Shown here: in pieces, positions 24,403 to 35,187 of the stretch
Layout: every line of letters starts with the position of its first letter
Position numbering within the stretch: position 1 is the stretch's first letter
Source: Nectonema munidae
Taxonomy: Eukaryota > Nematomorpha > Nectonematoida > Nectonematidae
Length of the DNA: 64,000 nucleotides
Direction: 5' to 3'
Assembly: GCA_030549495.1 (NCBI GenBank)
Contig: JAUIRK010000681.1
Coordinates: 62,001-126,000 of the forward strand
Translations under genes and position numbers: made by a program
Notes under the pieces: generated by a model
Told to the model about the DNA's origin: nothing
Database searches by the model: none
What the model saw: only the letters and a program-made list of their open reading frames with translations

Positions 24403-25881
24403 TTAGCTAGAAGACACATTATTCAAACCATTATTTTTCAGAAAAAGAGTGTTGTTTATACATGTAGATTTGAGATCATCACTTTTTAGGAAGTTTAATG
24501 AGCTCTTGTAATAGTTTTCACATTTCAGAAAGAATACTGAACACGGTGCTTTGAATACAAGAAAGTCGAATATTGCAGAAGACTGTGAAGCTAAATTTGA
24601 AAGTATGATGGAGTTGAAGTGAGATCTCGGCCACCAATCTTTGCGTGCATTCCAACTTTCGAATATGGCAGATTCAAAGAGGTGGTCTTTAAAGGACTGC
24701 GATATGAGAAAAAACATGCATTTCCACGCGGAGTATTCATTATTCCATTGATTGTAGTCTAATAAATTAAATAGATAAACGGAGGCAGTTTTGAGATCAG
24801 AAAGCTGATTTCTATTTATAAGGACTTCACATAGTTCAATGACCTGTGGACTAGAAGGATATCTTTCAGTGTAATGGCAAAGAAATTCTTTATATTTGTC
24901 GAAATGTGTATTTCGGTGTCTATGATAGTGCGTGTAAAGTAAATGCCAGTAATCAGGATTTAAGGGATCTTTCCGACTGAAATTAATTAAAATTTCTTCA
25001 AGGCGGATGAAGTTTTCTTCTCTGTGAAGAATTAGAGCAATTATGGCAACGAAAAAGGCTGAATTTGGGCAATCTTTCGCATACGTTAGTATATTATCTA
25101 CAATGTTATTCATTTCATCACAATTAATCTCCTCTTTTCTCCATGATTCAATAACGACATTATTGCATACATCTCTCCAATCCAAATTAAATAAAATGAT
25201 GAATCTAAGGAAGGATTCAATCAACTTAATCAAAATGGCCGTTACGTTTTCCCTACGATCCCCCTTATCATCTTTCTTAATAAGACTGCTTTTTGATTGC
25301 GACCACGACTGACAACAAGACAACGCATCAAAGTAATCTTCCTCCACAGTCATTAAATGCAAGATTTGGCGAATACTCATATCACCAGCACATTTCTTTG
25401 ACAAATTTGAGGCTACTTGACAAAAGTTGCGAAAGTGCTTTCCTGTTAATTGAGGACAATTCTTAAAGAGATAGAAACCACAAACGAATAAATTTCTAAG
25501 GATTCCAGGGTTCATGACGTGAGTCAAGGTTGCGAGTTCTTGCAAAATTTTCACGCTGTGCTGCCAATCTTTGTGAACGAGACAGGAGAATAGGTCTTTA
25601 TAAATTTGTTTATAGACTGACGGACAATTCGATAAGGTTAGGTACCTTACTTCTGCAAAGAGTCTTTGTAGTTTGACTGATTCATCGTAATGAAAGTCAT
25701 TAATGTCGTCATCAATATAAAGGTAATCCGAAAAATGTGAAGTTAACAAACTACTGTGTGCAATACTAACTATATTTTGCTTCAAAATTTCCTTTATTTT
25801 CTTATCACGACGAGATCGTCTGAAACGTTTTACTTCAGGTATTTCATTATTAAAAGCAACATTTTTCGAACGCGCTTCCAT
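24403..25881 (-). CDS. TAF1A: TATA box-binding protein-associated factor, RNA polymerase I subunit A
   Basis: A 492-residue intron-free frame from the ATG at 25881 to TAA at 24403. TAF1A (TAF(I)48) is a subunit of the SL1/TIF-IB selectivity factor, which with TBP, TAF1B and TAF1C loads RNA polymerase I at ribosomal DNA promoters in the nucleolus. The best evidence is the C-terminal block WNARKDWWPRSHF at residues 410-422, aligning with remembered human WNSRKNWWPGFHF, and the repeat-rich middle (NPDYWHLLYTHYHRH against human NPNAHIYLYNFLKRQ). Human TAF1A has 450 residues, so the length fits. A basic stretch KRFRRSRRDKK at residues 18-28 would serve as a nuclear/nucleolar signal. The body is helical, TPR-like. 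The stop codon overlaps the poly(A) signal (TAAATAAA). The protein is diverged but the signature is specific. Confidence 0.88.
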   Translation of the reverse strand: MEARSKNVAFNNEIPEVKRFRRSRRDKKIKEILKQNIVSIAHSSLLTSHFSDYLYIDDDINDFHYDESVKLQRLFAEVRYLTLSNCPSVYKQIYKDLFSCLVHKDWQHSVKILQELATLTHVMNPGILRNLFVCGFYLFKNCPQLTGKHFRNFCQVASNLSKKCAGDMSIRQILHLMTVEEDYFDALSCCQSWSQSKSSLIKKDDKGDRRENVTAILIKLIESFLRFIILFNLDWRDVCNNVVIESWRKEEINCDEMNNIVDNILTYAKDCPNSAFFVAIIALILHREENFIRLEEILINFSRKDPLNPDYWHLLYTHYHRHRNTHFDKYKEFLCHYTERYPSSPQVIELCEVLINRNQLSDLKTASVYLFNLLDYNQWNNEYSAWKCMFFLISQSFKDHLFESAIFESWNARKDWWPRSHFNSIILSNLASQSSAIFDFLVFKAPCSVFFLKCENYYKSSLNFLKSDDLKSTCINNTLFLKNNGLNNVSSS

Positions 25882-27017
25882 GATTATCTAAAGAAATGTA
25901 TCCTATGTTTTAATATTTCATATACTAATTAAGATATAAATGACAATAAAGGTGAGACAAAAGAGACAATTTTGAAAATCAATGTAAATACATCAAATTA
26001 CGGTAAGTTTTCTACTAAAAATGATACATTGAAATACTAAGGCTGAAAAAGTGAGGTTGTGTTTGGGAACTGGAAGAACAAACCTTTTGAAACAACACGC
26101 CCACCACATCGAATGTACCCATACGAGCATAACTTTATTGTGAACTAAACAGAGAAAGAGTAGACAGTTTATTGGGCACAGAGTTTTAAAAACAAATGAA
26201 TTTTCGCCGACGATCGGCTTTTTCAAACATAACGCGGAGAAACAAATTCTGTTAATATCTTCCTCTGGTTTCTCTAAAGTGCACCCATCCTTGATTACAA
26301 CGTTTAGAAACTACGACACTAACCTCCTTTATCCCTGGAATATATTTACTTCCCAAAATTTATCAATTTTGCTTTTAATTGTTTAAAAAGTAAATTATTA
26401 TTTTTGCATATTTGTTTTTTTGTAAAAGAATTTTTGTCCAATGAACACACAACCATTATCCATAATTGCGGAAAACTTCAGGGATTTCATCAAATCGAAT
26501 TAACTTGCTTGTAATTGTGATGCCTTCTATAACAACGGTTCCCAAATTCTGGGTCATGACCACTAAAAGGACCAAAGGTCTTTTTCTGGGGGTCATCGAT
26601 TTTCTTATCAAGTTTAAAGAATTTTTTGTTATCCTACTTGCAGCACACAAACTCCTTTTAAATTTGCTTTGTCATCCTCAAACTCTTCTGGGATAAATTT
26701 TTTTTATAAATATTGTCATAACAAAACTTATAAGATTCATTTATTCCATATGTACTATTAAATAGAAAAAATTGATATCAAGATGGATTCGATATATGCA
26801 GTAGATAAAACATTTATATACATCATGGTTGAATCGACATTGTGGTCAATATGTGTATAAGACATATAATATGTTAAAGCATCTGAAAGCTGGTTTTACA
26901 TTGTAAAAAATGTATTTTACGCCTGGCTTTCCTTAGATTTCTATCTACTCATTCTTTCACACTTTTAGCTTGTTAATTAAGACCACATTTCTTCCAAGTT
27001 ACCCTTCTCATCGTTTT
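25882..27017. other. TAF1A upstream region with a lone hAT-type terminus
   Basis: No gene. At 26533 the sequence CAACGGTTCCCAAATTCTGG, followed by GTCATGACC, resembles the CAGnGGTTCCCAAA...GGGTC ends of hAT elements. It may be the left end of the element whose coding remnant begins at 27022, but the right end was not found. Confidence 0.4.
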
Positions 27018-27021
27018 AGAA

Positions 27022-27630
27022 ATGAAACGGAAATACAGCGAAAGTTGTCTTAACTTCGAATTCTCATTCATCGTTAAAAATGGGATGCAGTTGCCGTAGT
27101 TCGTTATCTGCAAGAAGACGGTTGGTAACGAGACTGAAACCCTCCAAGTAGGAGCATCCCCAAAAGAGTTCACCGGAATCGGTCAGTAAGGATTTGCACT
27201 ACTTCAAAATGAAGGAACTCCGCCTCAAAAAATCAAAATTGGATCATGGAACAGGAGTTTTCTTTCAAAACAGTAAAATCTTCGTGGCCTATTACAAAAT
27301 ATCCCTTTTTATAGCAAAGCCTGCCGCATGCTTGGCTCCAAATTAGGAATTGTAACGCTTGTCAATAGGAAGAATCTTAATGCCATTACAACACACTGCC
27401 TTATTAACCATTATGCTCGTGCTTCCAAAACAATCCATACTGCTCTCAAAGTCACTTTGGCCACTGTGATCTGCATTATCAACTATTAAAAATATTATTT
27501 AGGTGATCAGATACTATTCCAAAGGCAGATACAGGGAAAATCTAATATGATGGAAACAATTACCCGCCTGAAAATAACAAAGGAAAAAAGTATTTCTGTC
27601 ATGATGGCGCATCAGTTGTGTTAGAGAGAC
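27022..27630 (+). pseudogene. ZBED5-like hAT transposase, internally deleted
   Basis: From the ATG at 27022 the frame reads MKRKYSESCLNFEFSFIVKN, then VICKKTVGNET, the BED-zinc-finger start of the ZBED5/SCAND3-like hAT group (KRKYxESYLxxGFTxI, VICxKTLxN). Another frame gives KDLHYFKMKELRLKKSKL, then GVFFQNSKIFVAYYKISLFI, also family-typical. Near 27390 it jumps to THCLINHYARASKTIHTALK, a block normally some hundreds of residues later. A large internal deletion and several frame changes make this a fossil. The catalytic domain is mostly gone. Confidence 0.75.
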
Positions 27631-27639
27631 ACACCTTAA

Positions 27640-29598
27640 CTCTATTAGTGCTGGGCTAAATTTGTGAAAAGTGCCCCTCCCCCTATTTTCTCACATATAA
27701 GTAAGTTTTTATAAATATTTTTAATGTTACAGTTACATATATATTTCAACTATGCTGAATTTAGTGGTGATGGCCATTTTTTTTTATCAAAATCAATCAA
27801 ACCTGTCAAAAAATTGATTTATATGTGACTGCTCATCTTAAAAATATACTTTTTATCTAAGTAATTATATAGAAATATTTTACACATATATACCCATTGC
27901 TGAATTCAATGGTGATATTCATTTTTTAATGAAAATCTGTCAAAAAATTGTTTTAAAAAGAAATATTTTTTCCAAATAATTATATAAAGTTTTTTTACAA
28001 ATATATACCCAATTTAAAGTACGCTGTGTTTACTGGTGATATTCCTTTTTACTTATTTATCAAAATCCGTTAAACCTAACAAAAAATCATTTAAATATGA
28101 CAGCCCATGTCAACATTAAAAAATTTTATTTTCATAAAAAGTTTTTTATGCATATATACCCATTTTCAAGTATGTAAAATTTAATAGTGATGTTCATTTT
28201 TTATGAAATCGATTAAACCTGTAAATCAATGTCAAATATATAAACTTCAAAATAAATGATACTTTTAGTATTTCTCTGGTAATTATTTTATCAAATTATT
28301 TAATAAACGAACTTTAGAAGTTTAATTCACTCTAAATATTTCATTTGTCGGTAAATTAGGTATCTCGATTAGACCTCCATCTTTTTGGCTACAAATTCGT
28401 TATCAGCTGGAAGTCTCTACGTCATTTCTTCTATACTTTACGGTACGTAATTTTACTATTCATTCTCTTTCTTGGTAGTTCTTTTTTCATTAGAAATTTA
28501 TTTTTAACAGATTTTTCCCCTCTCAAAGCATCCTGATTAAAGAATCTTCTTGATGGTCTTGGGCTTTTTTTTATCAGCATCGTGTATTTTATTATCAGGC
28601 CTGAATATTTGTCAACCAATCCCAGTTCAATAATTTTTTTCTGATGAATCATTGGTGATGTTCATTATTCAATTACAAAAAATTGTCCACCTTCTTCATC
28701 TAAAAGATTCTCTCTTTCACGCAAGAACAAATTCAATTTTAATTAAAAATATCTTGATAGTGACTAAATACTCACATATTGTCATCTGTGACATTTTTGA
28801 TAACTATAACCTATTCTAAATTTTGAGATTTCCCACCATTCTTAGTTAAATGATAATTGTAATCCTAGATGATAAGCTATAGATTTAGGGATTTTTCATA
28901 TGTAAAAGAGTAACTTCTTTTTCACAGTCAAAATCTTTTTTGAAGCCCCCAATATTAGATCATTACACCACTTCCTAGTTCATTAGAACATGGTAAATCT
29001 TCCATTTAGTCAAAAACATATTTTTTTTAATTATTTCTTTTGATACACATTTGAAAAATATTTCTGTTGACATTAGACGTAAATCGAACATTTGATTGAC
29101 ACTGACAGATATTTTAAGACTTCTAAATGTGAAAACTGAGTTAAAATGAGTCCAGAAATGAAACCAGCATCGCCGATTTAGTATAAGACATATATTTTAT
29201 ATAAAATTTGAAGGAATATTTTATTAGATATATTTCTGATCAATAAAAATTTTGATTGACAATTTCTAAAAAGTAGGCATATTATTGAAAAAATTAAATA
29301 TATAAAGTGTTATGCGTTCAAAACTGTATATAATTATAAATTTCCAAGGTAGTATATAATATAGAGTTAGACCCTAAGTTATAAGGTTAACTACAGATAA
29401 TGTAAAAAAATTTGTTGAAAAATTTTAATTTTTGATTTTGATTGACAGTTTTTGAATTGAAAAGGTCATTCAACTACCATGAACATGGTATAAAAAGATG
29501 CAGCTAGCAATTTTGGAAAAAGTCACGAAATTTTAAGGAATATAATTTAGCCAACTGTACAATAATTTTTTAGTGAAGCCCCCCCAGCACTAATAGGG
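27640..29598. mobile_element. piggyBac-type non-autonomous element with TTAA target
   Basis: TTAA occurs at 27636-27639 and again at 29599-29602. Inside it, the left end reads CTCTATTAGTGCTGGGC and the right end, reversed, CCCTATTAGTGCTGGGGGGGC. Terminal CCnTAnT...-type repeats plus a TTAA duplication are diagnostic of piggyBac insertion. The 1959-bp interior has no transposase and is made largely of diverged internal repeats. It would need a transposase supplied from elsewhere. Confidence 0.75.
27690..28245 (+). repeat. Diverged internal repeats of the TTAA element
   Basis: A unit of very roughly 115-150 bases recurs about four times. It carries TATATACCCATT, then AGTGGTGATnTTCATTTTTT and ATCAATCAAACCTGTCAAAA. 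Copies are diverged and differ in length. Related words recur at 41830-41890, outside this element. Confidence 0.6.
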
Positions 29599-29602
29599 TT
29601 AA

Positions 29603-30889
29603 ATGTTATTTTTATTTTTTTTAAATATAACGCAAAGATTATTATTAGGGGAATTTTGGAGGCGTGTATAAAAAGATTTCAGAAGCTTTGAAAAGAGAGG
29701 TGTTGTTTTGCACTGTCTGAACCACCATTTGAACTCTGTAGATGAAGTTGCACGATATCTTACTGTGTAAGCAACTTATTTGCAATTACATTAGAAAGCA
29801 TAATATTGCAAAGATCTATGATTGAGGAAAAATGAAAGAACCGTCGATCAAAGATGGACAGTTTATTTTGATTCTATAAACTCGATCCAATTTCATATGT
29901 CGTTGGAGAATGCTCCATATCTCTCGCATAAACAATGGGCATATTATTGAAGCTCAAGGTCTTTTGGTGCAAATCAACAAATATAGAAGAAAAGTTTATA
30001 AGTGTATTGAATTTACCCGCTAAGGTTCTTAAAATTTTAATTCCTATCAATATGTATGGACGGGCAAATCTCTTCAATGAAATTATTGACATGACTATCA
30101 CAGAAATGAATTACAGGCAATATTACACATTCTAGTTTCATATTATGTCTATTTGTTTTTAAAATCGCCTTTAAAAATTGAATAAATTTATCTCTGAACT
30201 GAATATTTAGATTTCAAGAAAAAGCGAGGAAAATTATAAAATGGTTTGAAAACCTTAGGCCGGTTAATTATAACTTTTTGGATAAAAAAATTACAGAAAT
30301 GAAATATTGAATCGAATCCCGGTTTTATTAGACAAATTATTGCAGCAAAAAGCTATGTTAGTAAGGAATTAGACGAAACTAAACAAGGATTTGAAAAATA
30401 TTTTAAATATTTTTTTATCTCATGAAAATAGCACTAGGAATATTTTTATGTTGATAAACAAGTCAGATTTAAGTTAAGATAGGGATAGGGTTGCCAGATT
30501 TTTACATCACCAAACCGAGACTAAAATGATATTACAAAAAAGTTAAAAACAAAATTTAGTATTTCTTATAAAAATATAATTAATTTGAAAAATACTTTGA
30601 AAGTAAAAGATGAGTTTCTATACTTAAAAAAGGGATAAACAATCACACGTGTAGCAAATTTTTCTAAACTCCTATCTTCACTTATAAGATTAGTGAATGA
30701 AAAACCGCGATTCTTATAAAGACTAAGCGATTCCGTTGTTACGGCAAAACCGAGACAAATTGAAAAAATCAGAACAACTGGTAACCCCGCGTTAAGAAGA
30801 ACTTTACATTAGCAAATCTATCCATCAATTTTTTAATGTTCATTCATATTTTGACTTAGTGCTCTTACTATTGGAATAATGGATCTAGG
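29603..30889. other. Gene-free spacer
   Basis: Short frames on both strands overlap near 29874-30135; neither shows a motif. No repeats with clear limits were found. Confidence 0.45.
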
Positions 30890-32587
30890 TCACATTCCCG
30901 AATGTCAAAATCTCGAATGGTTAAATCCCTAATGTCTAAATCCTGAATGTCTAAATCATTTATCCTAATAATGTTTATCTATACTACTAAAATACATAAA
31001 TACTCATATTCAAAATTATTTCAAAAATTCCTCCATTTTTAGACATTTTTCAATTTTATCCATTATTTTTTATCGATCAATTTTACTCTTCGTTTTTTAT
31101 CAAAAAAATAACATAAATAAAATAAAATGGAGACTGAAATTATCACTTCTCAAAAGGGCGGCCAAACGTTAAATATACGCGGATTTTTAATGGTGAAAGA
31201 CAAGATCGTTTCGGATAGATACTATTGGTGCTGTGAATTTAGAAAATCTTTATCATGCAAAGGAAGAGCAAGCACCAAGGTTTTGCGAATGGAGACAAAT
31301 TTTTCCACAAAGCAAGCCTAGCCAAATTATTCAGTCGTGCATTACTTCTATTCCTCTAAAAGTCACACCATATACACCTTCCAAAATGCTCTTCATCAAA
31401 ATGTAAATGAATTCGTCGTGCACAACTACCAGCTGAACCAAAGTCTCATAATGAAATTGAAATTCCACCAGACTTACAGAAATCTTTAAATGGTGAAGAT
31501 GTTTTAGTTAAAGACTCAACTATAGAAGATACATTGCTTTTGTTTACAACTAATTCGAATGTTGAAAAACTTGCCAGTGCCTCTATATGGCTAATGGATG
31601 GAACATTTAAAACTGTACTAACTTAGTATTTTACTTTACTTGTATCTAACAAGTATCTTGCGTATGCTTTATTGACAGGAAAAAGAGAAGTCTTTACAAA
31701 CGCTTGTTAGATTTGGTAGATTTTGCCGCGGAAAATGTTATCACTTTAATCGTCAAATCATAATGACAGATTTGGAATATTCCATGATAAAGGCTTCTAA
31801 AACTGAATTTGCTTTAGTTACAAATAAAGTTTTTTTTTTCATTTTACTCAATGTATTTGGAGAAGGATTCAAGCAAGTGGTTTGGCATCACTTTATGGCT
31901 AAGACGAAGCTTTCAGTTTGAAAATGCACCAGTTGTCAGCTCTAGCTTTTCTTTCGCCTGATGAAATACCTTTTTATAGTAAGTTATTGAATAGTTTGAA
32001 AGTAACCACATTCATGGTAGAATAAAACATTTTTAGGTTCGTTCTCCTCCTTTATTTCTGCCTGAATTTGGGTCTATTCATTATTGCAACGAGAGAGGAT
32101 ATCCTCGAACGCAAAATAATGTGGAAGCTTAGCATCGAAGGTGGAAAAACTTATTAGGAGGGACACCTATTGGCTTATATAGGATCATTAATGAATTTCA
32201 ATAGGAACAAAATACTGTGATGGCAGCGTGTAAAGGTATCAGATGAGAGCCTGCCCCCAAAAAGAAGAAAACAACAATTGCTCGTGAAGAAAGACTCAAT
32301 CTTATTTTAAGTGATCGAAACAGCAGGCCAGACATTAAAGACTTTCTCAGTGCAATTGCCCATAATATTTCATTTTAAAAATAAATATTTTTATGTGTTT
32401 GTTGTCTTATACCTATTTTTTTTTTAATTTTTGAGTTTTCAACATTCTGGATTTTGACATTCGCGATTTGGACTTTCTGAATCTCAATATTCTGGATTTT
32501 GACATTTGGAATTTTATTTTTGGGGATTTTAATATTGGGGATGTTGATTTTCGGGATTACTCGGGATTTTGTCATTCAGGATTATGA
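30890..32587 (+). mobile_element. MULE (Mutator-like) element with array-type termini
   Basis: The left end TCACATTCCCGAATGTCAAA and the reversed right end TCATAATCCTGAATGACAAA are about 30-bp inverted repeats. Inside each, short units of about 15 bases recur in tandem (AATGTCTAAATCCTG type on the left up to about 30960; GGATTTTGACATTC type on the right from about 32430). The right array is much longer than the left. The interior encodes a FLYWCH-MULE transposase remnant. The expected 9-bp target duplication could not be confirmed. Confidence 0.8.
31127..32378 (+). pseudogene. FLYWCH zinc finger plus MULE transposase, decayed
   Basis: From the ATG at 31127 there is a FLYWCH-type zinc-binding domain (GGQTLNIRGFLM...YYWCCEFRKSLSCKGRAST). 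From about 31440 the MULE catalytic domain follows in pieces. The first is SASIWLMDGTFKT, whose D is the first catalytic acid. Next come MTDLEYSMIKA, and a block with HFTQCIWRRIQASGLAS in the position of the C/H motif, then MHQLSALAFLSPDEIPF. The end reads RPDIKDFLSAIAHNISF before TAA at 32378. Stops and frame changes occur at several points (for example just after FKTVLT and around 31700-31800). FLYWCH-MULE proteins are common in arthropod genomes. This copy is inactive but retains most of its length. Confidence 0.8.
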
Positions 32588-33065
32588 ACGGCATCGGAAA
32601 TAAGTACATTATTCTGTGAAAGATCATTTTTATGCTCGAAAAGAGTGTTGAGATTTCAACGATCTTCTATGATGCATAAGAGAAATAATCTCCCTTACCT
32701 AGAAAAGTACAAAAAATATCAACGCTGATCAATTAATTGACTAGAGAGTTTTAAAATAAATCAAGGAAAAAGCAAAATTTCTTGAAGGATCATAAGGTGT
32801 TTAATAAGGGGGAGGGGGTTCTGATCAACTTTAAATCTATTCAGGCTATTTTAACACTTTAATGCCGAAATAAACACCTGTATGTCGTGTGTCTTAAGTT
32901 ATATAATAAACTCAAGGATTTAAATAATGAAAGGCTAGGACAAAGATTTAGATAATAATGGGATTATTAAAAAGGCTGGGACTCAAGGATTTAAATATAA
33001 ATAAAATAAATAATTATCTACTGTCAAATAGCTAAAAATTAGGGGAAAAGACCTGTTGGCCACTA
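32588..33065. other. Spacer, nothing recognised
   Basis: AT-rich, with the words ACTCAAGGATTTAAATA repeated twice (about 32910 and 32980). No gene. Confidence 0.45.
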
Positions 33066-33073
33066 CTAGAGGA

Positions 33074-33240
33074 CAGTGGCGTAGCCAAAAAATGGAAGTT
33101 GGGGGGGGGGGGGGGGGGCATGCAAGGAATTTAGGGGGGCAAGCATATTGGAAATAAAATTATTTGGCGGGGGGGGGGGGGGGGGCAGAAAAGGTATTTG
33201 GGGGGCACTGTCCCCCCCCCCCCCTCTGGCTACGCCCTTG
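33074..33240. mobile_element. G-rich hAT MITE with perfect 8-bp TSD
   Basis: The 167-bp element has ends CAGTGGCGTAGCCA and, reversed, CAAGGGCGTAGCCAG. It is flanked by the identical octamer CTAGAGGA at 33066-33073 and 33241-33248. It holds three long homopolymer tracts (two of G, one of C). The ends closely resemble those of the hAT at 18366, its possible helper family. Confidence 0.9.
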
Positions 33241-33248
33241 CTAGAGGA

Positions 33249-33740
33249 CACGCATCATCTTTAGCATTCATTTTGTTATTTCTCATCAAACCCTCTTTGT
33301 TCATAAACCAACGACTGAAGAAGGCAAACAGCTTAATTCAGCATCGGTTCCACTCCCGGATAAACGGACAAGGTTATCAGCTATAAAAATTTGCTCCCAT
33401 ATTCTCGTTCATTTAATTTTTTGAAAAGGGTAAATTTCTTTTATTCAACATTATCATCTGTTTTTATTTATTTTAATAAATATTGAAAAGAATATTTTAC
33501 CACCTTTAAAACCGAGATTTAAAAGGATAATTTAATGCCCAAAAAATTACACAAAGCATGATAAAGCTACATCTTTTGAAAAATGAATAAATTAAAGTAA
33601 TTGTTTACTTTTCTAATATATTTAGAAAATTTGAAAAGATAAATTTATAAACGTGAGGTAAAATATGTCATTATATTTATTATTATTATATGAACTTTTT
33701 ATGTTTTATATTTGAAGAATATAAAAATATGTTTAGCATG
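33249..33740. other. 3' flank of INTS15
   Basis: AT-rich. The likely poly(A) signal AATAAA for INTS15 lies at 33676-33681 on the minus strand, about 60 bases past the stop codon. Nothing else is seen. Confidence 0.5.
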
Positions 33741-34913
33741 CTAATTTACTCCTTTACATAGAATAGAATATAATTCTGTTCGAGGAAGTTTAAACCTTCC
33801 ATAGTTAGTTTTGAAATCTGTTAAATTATCAGTAAAACAGCCTGTTTCAGAAGCTACCAAAATGATCTGCAGCATTTGGTCAGTGGCTATTATAATGTTA
33901 GCCTCTGTGCTAGGACTAATGAATTTGTATATAGTGTCCAAACACATTTGCAATGATTGACTGTTAACTAATTTGCTTCTCACATCATCAGGCAAAACTT
34001 CTGCCGCTGTGGTAAGTATCTGTAGCAGACCTAACTGTAAATGACTAATAAGCATTTTAAAAGATGAGTATTTCTTAGCTTTACCAACTGAAGCTTCCTT
34101 GTTTTCAATTATTTTTGAGTTATTATAGCGATTTACATCTGTTGGGAGACTTCGTGTAAAGCATTTTAAGTGAGAAGAGCTGACAAAATTAGACTTTATA
34201 ATCCACTGTATTATTAATGGAATAGGAGAGGGAAGAAAAAAATATGACTTAGATAACTTTGGACTTGCAATTTTGACATCATAAAAAGCTAAGCATAATT
34301 TAGGATCGTCATTTATCCACTGTGTTATCATTTTTAATAAATAGATAGAATTTTCGTCAATTTCACTTCCAGAAAAAAATATTGACATTATACCAGTAAT
34401 AAATTGGCAAGCTAAGAGACGAGAAAGAGTAGGCAATGAGTTAACAACTTTTAATTTTTTAGGAAGAATGAAGGAGTAGTCGTCAATCATTAGTTTGCAC
34501 ATTAATTTAAACTGACTAAACTCACAGAAACCTGCATGCACCCATAAAGCAATCAACTTAAGAATACACACTTCTTGACACGTTATGCTAAGAGACAATA
34601 ATTGGGAAAGAATTCGAATAGCAAAATCATCTTGTCCAAATCCAAATATAGTATTAAATACAATCTGCGATATAATTTCACTTTTTTGAAGACGAAAGTA
34701 ACTCATTAATATTTCAAGCAAGTGAAGTTCTTGTAATGAAGATAATTTACTTCTACGGTAGCCTCTAGAATCTTGAGTTTGGAAAAAAATAAATTGTCGA
34801 ATAAAATAATCCTTAACAACAGGCTTAAAATTATCTTGAATGCCATTTAATTTCTTTTTTGCAAGATCATCGATATGTTTGAGAGCATTTTTACTTGTAT
34901 TTAAAAAATCCAT
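33741..34913 (-). CDS. INTS15: Integrator complex subunit 15
   Basis: A 390-residue intron-free frame. INTS15 (C7orf26 in human, 449 residues) belongs to the Integrator complex, where it joins the INTS10-13-14 module in processing snRNAs and attenuating RNA polymerase II transcription in the nucleus. Collinear matches with the remembered human protein are LSSLQELHLLEILMSYF at residues 57-73 (human LNSLQELQLLEIMCNYF), LMIDDYSFILPKKLKVV at 141-157 (human LVDDYCCLVPGSIQTL), QFITGI near 170 (QFITSV), and LLKMITQWINDDPKL at 192-206 (LLEMIVTWIFEDPRL). The start is the ATG at 34913; the frame runs open upstream but only through AT-rich hydrophobic translation with no ATG, so that part is 5' leader. 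The shorter length reflects lack of the proline/histidine-rich human tail. A LINE sits about 275 bases upstream. Confidence 0.9.
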   Translation of the reverse strand: MDFLNTSKNALKHIDDLAKKKLNGIQDNFKPVVKDYFIRQFIFFQTQDSRGYRRSKLSSLQELHLLEILMSYFRLQKSEIISQIVFNTIFGFGQDDFAIRILSQLLSLSITCQEVCILKLIALWVHAGFCEFSQFKLMCKLMIDDYSFILPKKLKVVNSLPTLSRLLACQFITGIMSIFFSGSEIDENSIYLLKMITQWINDDPKLCLAFYDVKIASPKLSKSYFFLPSPIPLIIQWIIKSNFVSSSHLKCFTRSLPTDVNRYNNSKIIENKEASVGKAKKYSSFKMLISHLQLGLLQILTTAAEVLPDDVRSKLVNSQSLQMCLDTIYKFISPSTEANIIIATDQMLQIILVASETGCFTDNLTDFKTNYGRFKLPRTELYSILCKGVN

Positions 34914-35187
34914 TGAAATTAAAATTAATGAAAGGAATATAATTTTAATAAAATTTAAAATTAAATTGACAATTAAAAATACAAGCAAAAATAATAATAT
35001 AAAGACATTAAGACTTTACAAACCTCAAAATTATGAAAATAATTTTATTTTTTTTAATTGACATTTTATATAATGTAAAAAAAGAAGAGCCAAAGTAATT
35101 TTATTTTATTCATCTAGATTTCTTTATATATTAGAAAGTTTAGAAAAGGCAAAAAAGTTACCTTTTAAAAACTAGCTACTATAGTGT

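Noticed and set aside
27636-29602. Reading this block as an LTR-type element because of repeated internal sequence
   Set aside because: The ends are inverted, not direct, and are flanked by TTAA; no matching coding domains occur.
33066-33251. Proline-rich frame
   Set aside because: Produced by the G/C homopolymer tracts of a MITE with a perfect target duplication.
34914-34988. 25-residue hydrophobic N-terminal extension of INTS15
   Set aside because: No ATG opens it, it lies in AT-rich leader, and INTS15 relatives start near the ATG at 34913 and have no signal or membrane segment.
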